Shown here piece by piece: positions 54,710 through 62,415 of a stretch of DNA of 64,000 bases (position 1 is the stretch's first letter; each line of letters opens with the position of its first letter). Location: NCBI RefSeq assembly GCF_009659535.1, contig NZ_VJZZ01000021.1, positions 33,191-97,190 on the forward strand, given 5' to 3'. A program made the translations under genes and the position numbers. Below the pieces are notes generated by a model that did not search any database, had not been told where the DNA came from, and saw only the letters and a program-made list of their open reading frames with translations. Origin of the DNA: Aggregicoccus sp. 17bor-14. GTDB taxonomy: Bacteria; Myxococcota; Myxococcia; Myxococcales; Myxococcaceae.

Positions 54710-55447
54710 TCACTGCTCGTCGAGCAGCACGGGGCTGAACTTCGCCGCGTCGCAGGAGGCGAGCACGTAGCGCACGCCGCCGTGCTCGCCGGTGAAGCCC
54801 GCGGCGATGCCGGCCGCGTGCAGGTGGCCGTAGACGCACACCTTGGGGGCGAAGGCCTCGATGGGGCCGGTGAAGGCGGTGGGCTTCTCGTTCGCGTACA
54901 GCGGCGGGAAGTGCACGGCGACGACGCGGGTGAGGGGCGTGGGGCTCGCGGCCTCCTTCTTCTTCGCGTCCTCGAAGGAGGTGGCGAGCCGGCGCGTCTC
55001 GCGCTCGACGTAGCCGAGGTCAGCGGGCTCGTCGCCCATCTCGCCGCCGGGCATGGGCGGGGCCTCGGGCGCGGTCCACAGGCGGCTGCCGGCGATGACC
55101 CAGGGGCCCATCACGACGGCGCTGTTGTGGAGGAAGCCCTCGAGGGTGGGGAAGGGCTCGAGCAGGCGGCGCAGCTTGCTCGCGCTGTCGCCCCACCAGT
55201 AGTCGTGGTTGCCGCGCACCAGCACCTTGCGGCCGGGGCGGGAGTCGAGCCACTTGAGGTCGTCGAGCACCTCGGTAGCGCGGGTGGCCCAGGAGATGTC
55301 GCCCGCGACGATGACCACGTCGTCGGGGCGCACCTTCTCGTCCCATGCGCGCTGCAGGGGCAGGGGATGCTCGTCCCAGCCGAAGCGGTGCATGTCCTTG
55401 TTGCGCGTGGAGGGAAGGTGCGTGTCGCCGATTGCGAAGAGGCGCAT
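54710..55447 (-). CDS. Calcineurin-like metallophosphoesterase
   Basis: A 245-residue enzyme with the full set of di-metal motifs: AIGDTHLPS (Asp8, His10), VAGDISWA, VRGNHDYWWG, VAVHFPPLY and YGHLHAAG. There is no signal peptide, so it is cytoplasmic. It resembles the YmdB/MJ0912-type "GDTHLP" subgroup, whose substrates are unclear. A C-terminal segment GVRYVLASCDAAKFSPVLL completes the fold. Confidence 0.9.
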   Translation of the reverse strand: MRLFAIGDTHLPSTRNKDMHRFGWDEHPLPLQRAWDEKVRPDDVVIVAGDISWATRATEVLDDLKWLDSRPGRKVLVRGNHDYWWGDSASKLRRLLEPFPTLEGFLHNSAVVMGPWVIAGSRLWTAPEAPPMPGGEMGDEPADLGYVERETRRLATSFEDAKKKEAASPTPLTRVVAVHFPPLYANEKPTAFTGPIEAFAPKVCVYGHLHAAGIAAGFTGEHGGVRYVLASCDAAKFSPVLLDEQ

Positions 55448-55529
55448 GCACCTCCTCTACCTCATACGCGCCCGCTGCCAACCTTCATGTTCGCTCCCAG
55501 TGAGGGCAGGTGAGGGACGAGTGCCTTGC

Positions 55530-56633
55530 TCAGTCCGACGAGCGGCGCGGAAACCGGGCCATGAAGCGCCGGTCGATGCGGTCCTTGAGGCGCAGCAGCA
55601 CGCGTCCCTCCGCAGCCCAGCCCCGCCAGGCTCCCAGCGCCGTACCGTCGCCGGCGTTCAGCAGCGCGAGGTAGCCCGACTGCGCGCGGTAGCGCCGCAG
55701 CACCTCGGTGCCCGTGAGCCGCGCGCTCACGTTGTGAATCAGCACGGGCGCCTCGCGCACCGCGTACACGCCGGCCCGCGGCACATGCTGGCCACTGACG
55801 AAGCCCGCGCAGTCACCCGCGGCGAACAGCCCCGGATGCGAGGTGCTCTCCAACGTGTCGTGCACGGCGAGATAGCCCTGCGCATCGAGCGCCGCCCCGC
55901 AGCTCGCGAGCAGCGGATGCGGCCGCGGCCCCGTGGCCCAGACGCACGTCGCGAAGGGCAGAGTGCGTCCGGAGCCGAGCCGCGCCCGCTGCAGTCCTTC
56001 CTCTCCCGGCTCCAGCGCGGCGACGCTCTCTCCCGCATGCACGGCGATGCCGCGGCGAGCGAGCACGCGGGCCGCGAGCCGCTGGGCCCGTGCGGACTGC
56101 TCGGGCAGTGCGCACGGGCCGCGCTCCACCAGGGCCGTGGGCACCTGCGCCCGCGCCTGCAGGCACAGCGCGAGCTCCACGCCCGCAGCCCCCGCACCCA
56201 CCACGAGCAGGGGGCCTGCGGACAACCTGCGCAGCCTCGTGAGCGCCCCAGCGAGCGGCTTGAGGGGCACGGCGAGCGCGTGAACTCCCGGCACCTCGTC
56301 GTGCGCCGGCGCACTGCCCACGTCCACGCTGGCCACGTCGTAGTCGAGCACGCGTCCATCGCCGAGCCGCACGCGCCGGGCCGAGGCCTCGAGTCCCTGC
56401 GCCCCGCTCTGCTCGAGGCGCGCGCCGGCGGCGCGGGCAAGCGCAGGCAGGTCCACCTGCAGCGCCGCGGGCGGATACATCCCGGCGAGGCAGCCGCTGA
56501 GCATCCCGCTGTAGAGCTGCGCGGGGCCCTGCGAGACGAGCACCACCTCCACGCCGGAAGGCCGCGCGCGTGCGAGGTGCGCGAGCAGCAGCAGGTGGGG
56601 GTGACCGGGGCCGAGCAGGACGAGGCGCTTCAC
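55530..56633 (-). CDS. Pyridine nucleotide-disulfide oxidoreductase of the SelD-associated type
   Basis: A 367-residue flavoprotein. LVLLGPGHPHLLLLAHLA is the FAD-binding dinucleotide fold, LLVVGAGAAGVELALCL the NAD(P)H-binding one, and LFAAGDCAGFV the second FAD motif. The G-H-P/S-H start, LYSGMLSGCLAGMYPPAAL, VDVGSAPAHDEVPGVHAL, RAGVYAVREAPVLIHN and LKDRIDRRFMARFP match the group (TIGR03169, from memory) often fused to or next to selenophosphate synthetase. No selD lies beside it here. It could also be called an NDH-2-like dehydrogenase. The GTG start at 56633 is close to the glycine motif, as expected. Confidence 0.85.
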   Translation of the reverse strand: MKRLVLLGPGHPHLLLLAHLARARPSGVEVVLVSQGPAQLYSGMLSGCLAGMYPPAALQVDLPALARAAGARLEQSGAQGLEASARRVRLGDGRVLDYDVASVDVGSAPAHDEVPGVHALAVPLKPLAGALTRLRRLSAGPLLVVGAGAAGVELALCLQARAQVPTALVERGPCALPEQSARAQRLAARVLARRGIAVHAGESVAALEPGEEGLQRARLGSGRTLPFATCVWATGPRPHPLLASCGAALDAQGYLAVHDTLESTSHPGLFAAGDCAGFVSGQHVPRAGVYAVREAPVLIHNVSARLTGTEVLRRYRAQSGYLALLNAGDGTALGAWRGWAAEGRVLLRLKDRIDRRFMARFPRRSSD

Positions 56634-56653
56634 CTCGCCGGTATGCCTCAGCG

Positions 56654-57508
56654 CTACGTCTTGGGCGAGATCATCATCAGCACGCCGAGGCCGCGCGCGG
56701 CGCCTGCGTTGCGCGGCACATAGGTGCCGGCGGCGCCCTCCACGGCGAGCCGGAAGGTCTCCACGTTGCCGCCCGAGTGCACGTAGAGGAAGAGGCCGGA
56801 GGCGTCGGTGGCCTCGGTGCCGAGCGTGCCGGCGTCGCCGCTCGGGTAGAAGACGTGGCCCGCGAGGTCGGGGCGGTCCACCGCGGAGATGCGGGCGCCG
56901 GCGACGGGCATCCCGGCGGCGTCCACCACGCGGCCGAGCACGAAGCCGGTCTCCTGCAGGTCTGCGAGCAGGCCGTTGCTCAGCGCGCGGATGCGCGGCT
57001 CGCCCACGAGGTACGAGAGCGCCTGCACGTAGCGCATCGGCAGCACGTAGGCGCGCGTGTCCACCAGGTCGCGGCGCGGGCGCGTCTGGGTGAGCGCGGT
57101 GTCGAAGACGATGGTGCTGGTGTGCATCAGGTTGCCGCTGAAGCTCCCGTCGCCCACGCCGGCGCCGAGGCTGAGCAGCACGTTGCGCACCGGGACCTCG
57201 GAGACGCGGTAGGCGCCGTCGGTGGCGAGGCTGCCGGTGGCGAGCGGCGCGTCGGGATCGTTCACGGCGACGCGCAGGGGCTCCTCGATGCGCACCGGGA
57301 GGCCATCGAGCGCGGGCAGGTCGATGCTGCGCGCGCGCAGGTACTGCGCGGCCTCGGGGAAGACCGCGGCCTGGCCACTCACGGTGATGAGCAGATCCTC
57401 ACTGTCCACCTCCTCGACTCCGGCCTGGCTGGCGCCAGGACCATCGGAGCCGCAGCCCCCCCAGAGCGTGGCGAGGACACAGGTGGCGAGCAGGGCAGCG
57501 CGCGTCAT
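56654..57508 (-). CDS. Lipoprotein of unknown function with carboxypeptidase-regulatory-like end
   Basis: A 284-residue lipoprotein: LLATCVLATLWGGCG gives the lipidated Cys at about 19. The mature part has a beta-rich first half (DLLITVSGQAAVFPEAAQYL) and an end, FVLGRVVDAAGMPVAGARISAV with SGLFLYVHSGGNVETFRLAVEG later, that resembles the CarboxypepD_reg fold (G-x-V-x-D-x-x-G-x-P-V-x-G-A). No enzyme motif is visible. The start was set at the ATG before the signal peptide. It ends 20 bases upstream of the oxidoreductase start... in the same direction, so they may be one operon. Confidence 0.75.
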   Translation of the reverse strand: MTRAALLATCVLATLWGGCGSDGPGASQAGVEEVDSEDLLITVSGQAAVFPEAAQYLRARSIDLPALDGLPVRIEEPLRVAVNDPDAPLATGSLATDGAYRVSEVPVRNVLLSLGAGVGDGSFSGNLMHTSTIVFDTALTQTRPRRDLVDTRAYVLPMRYVQALSYLVGEPRIRALSNGLLADLQETGFVLGRVVDAAGMPVAGARISAVDRPDLAGHVFYPSGDAGTLGTEATDASGLFLYVHSGGNVETFRLAVEGAAGTYVPRNAGAARGLGVLMMISPKT

Positions 57509-57712
57509 GGAGATCGGGGCGTGAAGGGTGGAGGTGTGCTGCTGTGCGGGCCAGCCTGCTGGGTGCCCCCTCCCGTCCCAGCGCCGGCTCCGACCTGGCG
57601 GCAAGATCGGCACGGGTGCGGGCGCTGGCAATCCACCCTCGCGCACGGATCGTCCCGTGCCCGACGGAGTGGAGGTAGGCAGCAGGCGAGCAGCCGTGCT
57701 CCAGAAACGACG

Positions 57713-57743
57713 AGGGGTCCCGAGCCGATGGCTGGGGACCCCT
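57713..57743 (-). terminator. Strong hairpin downstream of the Gly-rich lipoprotein gene
   Basis: AGGGGTCCC (57713-57721) pairs with GGGACCCCT (57735-57743); inside, AGCC pairs with GGCT around GAT. It is 58 bases past the Gly-rich gene stop and fits a terminator for it. A decayed REP-like copy may lie at 57750-57780. The rest of 57509-57800 shows nothing recognisable. Confidence 0.6.
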
Positions 57744-57800
57744 TTGTTGCCCTCTGTGCGAGAGCGTCAGGGTGAGGGGAGGGCGCTCAGCCCGGGGTGC

Positions 57801-59330
57801 CTAACGCCACCCGCGACCCGAGGACGAGCGACCCGCGGAGTGCGAGGCCGGGCGCGAGCTGCCGCCGGACCCGCCGCCGTTGCCATGCCCACCACCACCG
57901 CCGTTGCCGCCGCCGTGGCCACTGCCACCGCCGCTGTTGCCACCGCTCCCCCAACCGCCACCGCTGCTGCCGCCACCACTGCCGCTGTTGCCATGGCCGC
58001 CACCGCTGCCGCTGCTGCCGCCGCCGCTGCCCCAGCCACCACCGCTGCTGCTCCCGCCACCGCTGCCGCTGCTGCCACCGCCATTGCCGCTGTTGCCGTG
58101 GCCGCCGCCGTTGCCCCACCCACCACCGCTGCTGCTCCCCCCACCGCTGTTGCCGCCACCGTTACCGCTGTTGCCACCACCGCTGCTGCCACCGCCGTTG
58201 CCGCTGTTGCCACCACCGCTGCTGCCGCCACCGTTGCCGCTGTTGCCGTGGCCACCGCCGTTGCCCCAACCGCCGCCATTGTCGTTGCCGCCGCCATTGC
58301 CGCCGTTGCCCCAACCGCCGCCATTGTCGTTGCCGCCGCCATTGCCGCTGCTGCCACCGCCGTTGCCGCTGTTGCCGTGGCCCTGACCACCGCCGCTGCC
58401 CTGACCCCAGCCGCCGCCGTTGCCGACGCCCCCGCCATTGCCCTGGCCACCGCCGTGCCCCCAGCCGCCGCCATTGCCATTGCCCTGGCCGCCGCCGTGA
58501 CCCCAGCCGCCGCCATTGCCGTGGCCATCGTCGTCGTCATCGTCACCGTCGTCGTTGCCGTGGCCGTTCCCGCCGCCGTTGCCGTGCCCGCCGCCATTGC
58601 CCCAGCCGCCGCCGTTGCCGTGCCCGCCGCCGTTGCCATGGCCGTTGCCGTGGCCGTCGTCATCGTCGTCGTTGCCGTGACCCCAGGGGCCGCCGCTGCC
58701 GTGGCCATGCCCGTCGTCATCGTCGTCGTTGCCCCAGCCGCCGCCGTTGTGGCCCGGAGGCGTGCCACCGTGCCCCGGGGGCGTGCCGCCGTGGCCGGGG
58801 GGCGGGTTGTAGCCGCCGCCGTTGCCATGCCCGCCGCCATTGCCCCAGCCGCCGCCGGAGGAGGGAGGCGTGGACCCATGACCCACGCCGGTGGGGGGCG
58901 GGGTGTAGCTGCTGCCGTTCCCGCCGCCGTAGTTGGCGGGGATCGGGCGGTTGTAGACGTAGACATCGCGGCCGCGGTCCCAGCTGTAGTCGCGGGTCGG
59001 GAAGTAGTCGTGCGAGTGGCGCCCGTGCAGGCTGCAGTAGCCGCCGTGGTTGTCGGGGTGGACGTCGACGTACCAGACGACGGTGGGCCCGCGGTACGCG
59101 TAGACGTTGTCCGTGTAGACGTACTGGGCGCTGGGCGCGTACGCGTGCACGTGCACGTGCGACTCGGTGCACCAGCCGCCGCCCGAGTCGTAGGGCACCG
59201 GGTGCATGCCCGAGTACGAGTACTCGTAGGCCGCGGGCTCGGCGGGGTAGTACGCGTGGGTGTGGGCCACGCAGCCGCTCGCGCCAGCGGAGAAGGCGAG
59301 CGGGACGAGGAGGGTGAGGAGGCGGCGCAT
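57801..59330 (-). CDS. Lipoprotein with a very long Gly/Asn/His/Asp repeat region
   Basis: A 509-residue lipoprotein. The signal LVPLAFSAGASGC places Cys at about 20. Residues 20-135 form a Tyr/His-rich domain (SYSGMHPVPYDSGGGWCTES, VVWYVDVHPDNHGGYCSLHG, FPTRDYSWDRGRDVYVYN). From about 140 on, the chain is almost wholly low-complexity: GGGWGNGGGHGNGGG units, three Asp runs (GNDDDDDGHGHG type), PPGHGGT units, and later SSGGGNSGNGGG units, ending in Ser/Arg. His and Asp runs could bind divalent metals; Gly-rich arrays can form adhesive or elastic fibres. Frames on both strands stay open here because of the trinucleotide bias; this frame is chosen for its signal peptide and conserved head. Confidence 0.85.
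   Translation of the reverse strand: MRRLLTLLVPLAFSAGASGCVAHTHAYYPAEPAAYEYSYSGMHPVPYDSGGGWCTESHVHVHAYAPSAQYVYTDNVYAYRGPTVVWYVDVHPDNHGGYCSLHGRHSHDYFPTRDYSWDRGRDVYVYNRPIPANYGGGNGSSYTPPPTGVGHGSTPPSSGGGWGNGGGHGNGGGYNPPPGHGGTPPGHGGTPPGHNGGGWGNDDDDDGHGHGSGGPWGHGNDDDDDGHGNGHGNGGGHGNGGGWGNGGGHGNGGGNGHGNDDGDDDDDDGHGNGGGWGHGGGQGNGNGGGWGHGGGQGNGGGVGNGGGWGQGSGGGQGHGNSGNGGGSSGNGGGNDNGGGWGNGGNGGGNDNGGGWGNGGGHGNSGNGGGSSGGGNSGNGGGSSGGGNSGNGGGNSGGGSSSGGGWGNGGGHGNSGNGGGSSGSGGGSSSGGGWGSGGGSSGSGGGHGNSGSGGGSSGGGWGSGGNSGGGSGHGGGNGGGGGHGNGGGSGGSSRPASHSAGRSSSGRGWR
57880..58860 (-). repeat. Degenerate tandem repeats encoding Gly-rich units
   Basis: The DNA is a degenerate array of GCCGCCGTTGCC/CCACCGCC-type units of 9-15 bases with some longer near-copies, for example around 58260-58370 (GNDNGGGWGNGG encoded twice) and 58140-58240. 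Such arrays change length by slippage or recombination, so strain-to-strain variation is expected. Confidence 0.8.
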
Positions 59331-59408
59331 GTGTGGATCTCCCGGCCGCGCTGGGGAGCAGCGGCCACGATCACGTCGCGGGGGCAGACGGGCAGGCAGG
59401 AAATAAAT

Positions 59409-59423
59409 TCACGCCTGGCGTGA
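59409..59423. promoter_or_regulatory. Perfect 15-base palindrome, candidate operator
   Basis: TCACGCC-T-GGCGTGA is an exact dyad, directly preceded by the AT-rich GGAAATAAAT. It lies 79 bases upstream of the Gly-rich lipoprotein start and 116 bases upstream of the divergent membrane protein start, so one regulator could control both. Confidence 0.5.
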
Positions 59424-59538
59424 GCCTAACCCAGGCTGCGGGGTCTCCGCGCGAGGGGGCAGGGCGAGCTGAGGTAGGCTCGTGTCGGCACGCTCCGCTC
59501 CAGAGGCGGACGTCCAGGGCGCGAGGAAAACGAGAGAG

Positions 59539-60339
59539 ATGATGGATCAGGGCAACGACTCGGGCGTGCGGGCACAGGCCTTCGCGCTCACGCGGGACAG
59601 CTGGAACTTCAGCGCGCTGCTGGACGCGTGCATGGACGCCTTCCGGCGCGACTGGCTCCTCTTGAGCGTAGGCGCGCTGCTCACGATGCTGATTCCGTAC
59701 GGCGTCTCGTTGGTCGGGATGCTCGCGGGGGCCATCGCAGGGCAGCTGAGCCAGGCGCTCGTGCTCCCCATCACGGTGGTGCAGGCGCTGCTGCAGTTCG
59801 CGGTGCAGAGCGCGCTCACGCTGGGGCTGATGGCCATGGCGCTGCAGGCGCTGCGGGGCGCCCCGGTGGAGCTCGGGCAGCTCTTCGGCCAGGTGCGCCA
59901 GGCGCCGCGCTACCTCTTCCTCACGATCGTGGCGATGCTCGCGATGCTGGTACCGCTGGGAGCGCTCGCGGGCGCGGGCTACTTCGCGTACCTGCAGGGC
60001 CTCTTCGCCTGGAACTGGGGCACCCTGGCCTTCCTGGGGCTGCTGGGCCTGGGCCTCTTCGTGCTGTTCGTCTACGCCACCCTGCCGCTCTACTTCCTGG
60101 TGCCCGAGACGGTGCTGTGCGCGCACCCGGGCATGCTGCAGCCGCTGCGCAACTGCTACCGGGTGGTCGACGGACAGCGCCTTCCGACGCTGGCCGCCAT
60201 GTTCATCTCGTCGGGCCTGATGCTCGCGGGGGTGGTGGCCTGCTGCGTGGGCGTGGTCCCCGCGTTGGCCGCGATGCAGCTGCTGATGGGCGGGCTGTAC
60301 CTCGCGCTGCGCCACGGTGCGGACGTCGAGCGTCCATAG
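59539..60339 (+). CDS. Multi-span membrane protein of unknown function
   Basis: A 266-residue protein with about six spans: LLLSVGALLTMLIPYGVSLVGMLAG, LTLGLMAMALQAL, LFLTIVAMLAMLVPLGALAG, LAFLGLLGLGLFVLFVYATLPLYFLVPE and MFISSGLMLAGVVACCVGVVPALA among them. The order, with a soluble head that begins a ~30-residue segment (RDSWNFSALLDACMDAFRRD), recalls DUF975/DUF4013-type membrane proteins, but none is certain. Two ATG codons stand side by side at 59539 and 59542 after GAGAGAG; the first is used. Confidence 0.75.
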   Translation: MMDQGNDSGVRAQAFALTRDSWNFSALLDACMDAFRRDWLLLSVGALLTMLIPYGVSLVGMLAGAIAGQLSQALVLPITVVQALLQFAVQSALTLGLMAMALQALRGAPVELGQLFGQVRQAPRYLFLTIVAMLAMLVPLGALAGAGYFAYLQGLFAWNWGTLAFLGLLGLGLFVLFVYATLPLYFLVPETVLCAHPGMLQPLRNCYRVVDGQRLPTLAAMFISSGLMLAGVVACCVGVVPALAAMQLLMGGLYLALRHGADVERP

Positions 60340-60367
60340 GGCGCGGCGGCCACGGCGCGCGCTGCCG

Positions 60368-61060
60368 CTAGTGGAAGAGGCGCTCGGTCTCGCCCGCCTT
60401 GGGCAGGTGCAGCTTGCCGAGGCAGGCGAGGATGTGCTCGCGGTACTCGCTCACCTCGCGCAGGCCGCACACCATCCAGCGCCCGCCGATGACGAGCGTG
60501 GGCACGCCGCGCACGCCGCGGCCGGCGGCGAGCCGGTGCTCGTCCATCACCAGCTGGCGCGTCTGGGGGCTGGCGAAGGCGGCGGCGAACGCGTTCATGG
60601 AGAGCCCCACGCGGCTGGCGAGCTCGAAGATGACGTCGTTGCGGGTGACGTTCACGCCCTGCTCGAGCGCGGCGCGCTGCATGGCGCGGGCGAGCAGCGC
60701 GCGGGCGGTGGGGCCCTGCAGCCGCGCGGCCTCCAGCGCCGCGAGCGCGGGCACGCTGCTGCGCGGCGCATCCGAGCCCTTCCACAGCTCGGGAGTGATG
60801 AGGCGCGCGGCCGGGTCCAGCTCCTCCTGCGCCCGCTCCACCTCCTTCACGAGCGCACGGCGCTCCTTGTCGGTGGGCAGCACGTCGTTCACGCGCAGCG
60901 GGAAGGGCCGCACGCGGAAGCGGACGATGTCGCGGAACTCCTGTCGCAGCACGTCGAGTCGCGAGTCCGCGAGGTAGCTCCACGCGCACAGCACGTCCTG
61001 GTAGACCGTGATCTGCAGCGGCTTCGGCATCAGCGGCAACGGCTTGGGCAGGGAATTCAT
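60368..61060 (-). CDS. DsbA-like thioredoxin-fold protein (FrnE/HCCA isomerase-like)
   Basis: A 230-residue cytoplasmic protein with the DsbA-like layout: a first strand and active-site turn ITVYQDVLCAWSYLADSR, a helical insert, and the cis-Pro loop VRGVPTLVIGGRWMVCGL near the C-terminus. The usual CxxC is reduced to CAWS (one Cys), so disulfide exchange by the standard route is unlikely. FrnE-like oxidoreductases and glutathione-dependent isomerases use this fold. The ATG at 61060 is used; MPKPLQITVY at 61030 is an equally good start. Confidence 0.82.
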   Translation of the reverse strand: MNSLPKPLPLMPKPLQITVYQDVLCAWSYLADSRLDVLRQEFRDIVRFRVRPFPLRVNDVLPTDKERRALVKEVERAQEELDPAARLITPELWKGSDAPRSSVPALAALEAARLQGPTARALLARAMQRAALEQGVNVTRNDVIFELASRVGLSMNAFAAAFASPQTRQLVMDEHRLAAGRGVRGVPTLVIGGRWMVCGLREVSEYREHILACLGKLHLPKAGETERLFH

Positions 61061-61237
61061 CGGCGGGCGCCGAGAGTAAGTGCGCTCGGGCCGCGCTAAC
61101 AATCCCCCCTGACACTGCGCGCCCATGCCCTCTGCCACATCGACCCACGAGGCGCAGGGCTCGGCTGGACGGCTGCTCACCGGGAGTGGAGCCGCGCCGC
61201 ACGCACTGCATCAGCGGGTTCTCCCCTAGCACCTCCC

Positions 61238-62215
61238 CTAGATGACGCGGCGCTTGCTCCAGCCGGCCGCCTGCGCCCCGGCGAAGGCGAGGGCGTGGTC
61301 CACGATGCTGCCGGCGATGTCCTCGCCCGTGGCGCCCTCCAGCCCCTCGAAGCCGGGGCTGGAGTTGATCTCCATCAGCTTGGGGCCCGCGTGCCCCTCG
61401 AGCATGTCCACGCCGGCGATCTCCAGCCCGATGATGTGGGCCGCCTTCACCGCCGTCTCCACGTACTCGGGGGAGAGCTTCACCGGGGTGCCCTCGCCGC
61501 CGCGGTGCAGGTTGCTGCGGAACTCGCCCTTCTTCGCCTGCCGGCGCATCGCGCCCACCACGCGGTCGCCCACCACGAGCGCGCGGATGTCGCGCCCCTT
61601 GCTCTCCGCGATGAACTCCTGCAGCACGATCTCCTGGCCCAGGTCCCAGAAGGTGTCCACGATGGTCTGCACCTCGGCCAGCGTGCTCGCGATCATCACG
61701 CCCACGCCCTGCGTGCCGCGGATGAGCTTGATGATGACGGGCAACCCGCCCACCTCCTCCACGAGGCGCCCCACGTTGCTGCGGTCGTGCGCCATCACGG
61801 TGCGCGGGATGTCGATGTCGAAGCGGCTGAGCAGCTGCAGGCAGCGCAGCTTGTCGCGGCTGCGCGCGATGGGCACCGAGTTGTTCACCACGGGCACGCC
61901 CATCATGTCGAAGTGGTTCACCACCGCGAGCCCGTACGCCGTGATGGACGCGCCGATGCGCGGGATGACCACGTCCACGCCGCGGATCTCCACGCCGCGG
62001 TACAGCATGCGCGGCTGCCCGCGCGCGAGGATCATGCTGCAGCGCAGCGTGTCCAGCACCAGCGGGCGGTGGCCGCGCGCCTTGATCGCCTCGACCAGCC
62101 GGCTCGTGCTGTAGAGCGAGCGCTTGCGGCTGAGGATGACCACGGTCTTCTTCGCCGCGCGCCGCGCGGGCGCAGGCGACTTCTTGCGCAGGGACTTGGG
62201 CTTCTTCGCAGCCAT
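61238..62215 (-). CDS. RimK-like ATP-grasp ligase
   Basis: A 325-residue ATP-grasp protein matching the RimK family: VVILSRKRSLYSTSRLVEAIKARGH, CSMILARGQPRMLYRGVEI, IPRIGASITAYGLAVVNHFD, KLIRGTQGVGVMIA, VLQEFIAESKGRDIRALVVG and EINSSPGFEGLEGATG. RimK adds glutamate residues to the C-terminus of ribosomal protein S6; relatives join amino acids to other acceptors. The Lys/Arg/Ala-rich N-terminal 25 residues are extra relative to E. coli RimK. Start at 62215 is the ATG at the head of that basic stretch. It is divergent from the FHA activator. Confidence 0.92.
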   Translation of the reverse strand: MAAKKPKSLRKKSPAPARRAAKKTVVILSRKRSLYSTSRLVEAIKARGHRPLVLDTLRCSMILARGQPRMLYRGVEIRGVDVVIPRIGASITAYGLAVVNHFDMMGVPVVNNSVPIARSRDKLRCLQLLSRFDIDIPRTVMAHDRSNVGRLVEEVGGLPVIIKLIRGTQGVGVMIASTLAEVQTIVDTFWDLGQEIVLQEFIAESKGRDIRALVVGDRVVGAMRRQAKKGEFRSNLHRGGEGTPVKLSPEYVETAVKAAHIIGLEIAGVDMLEGHAGPKLMEINSSPGFEGLEGATGEDIAGSIVDHALAFAGAQAAGWSKRRVI

Positions 62216-62415
62216 AGGGGGTCGAACACCGTAACACGCACCGTTCGCGCCCCTGTCCCTTCCGCAGCGCCCGCGCGCACGCACGACTCCGGAACAGCGC
62301 GACAGCCCCGCGAAGCGCTGCGTTCGCCGTGCGAAAGCGTCCTGCACCGGACGGCTTCTGGACCCGGAGGGGAGGCGAGCAGGAGGGCCGCTTCTGTTAC
62401 GCTTCGGCCACGCTG

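Noticed and set aside
57880..58860. CRISPR-like array
   Set aside because: The units are 9-15 bases, contiguous, in frame and degenerate; there are no unique spacers of even length and no cas genes.
57797..59423. Long open frames on the plus strand and in other minus frames across the Gly-rich gene, rich in Ala/Val/Thr, His/Arg/Cys or Pro/Leu
   Set aside because: They arise because the DNA is made of GCC/CCG-type triplets with few stop codons. They lack a signal or domain, while the minus frame 57801-59330 has a lipoprotein signal and a conserved-looking head.
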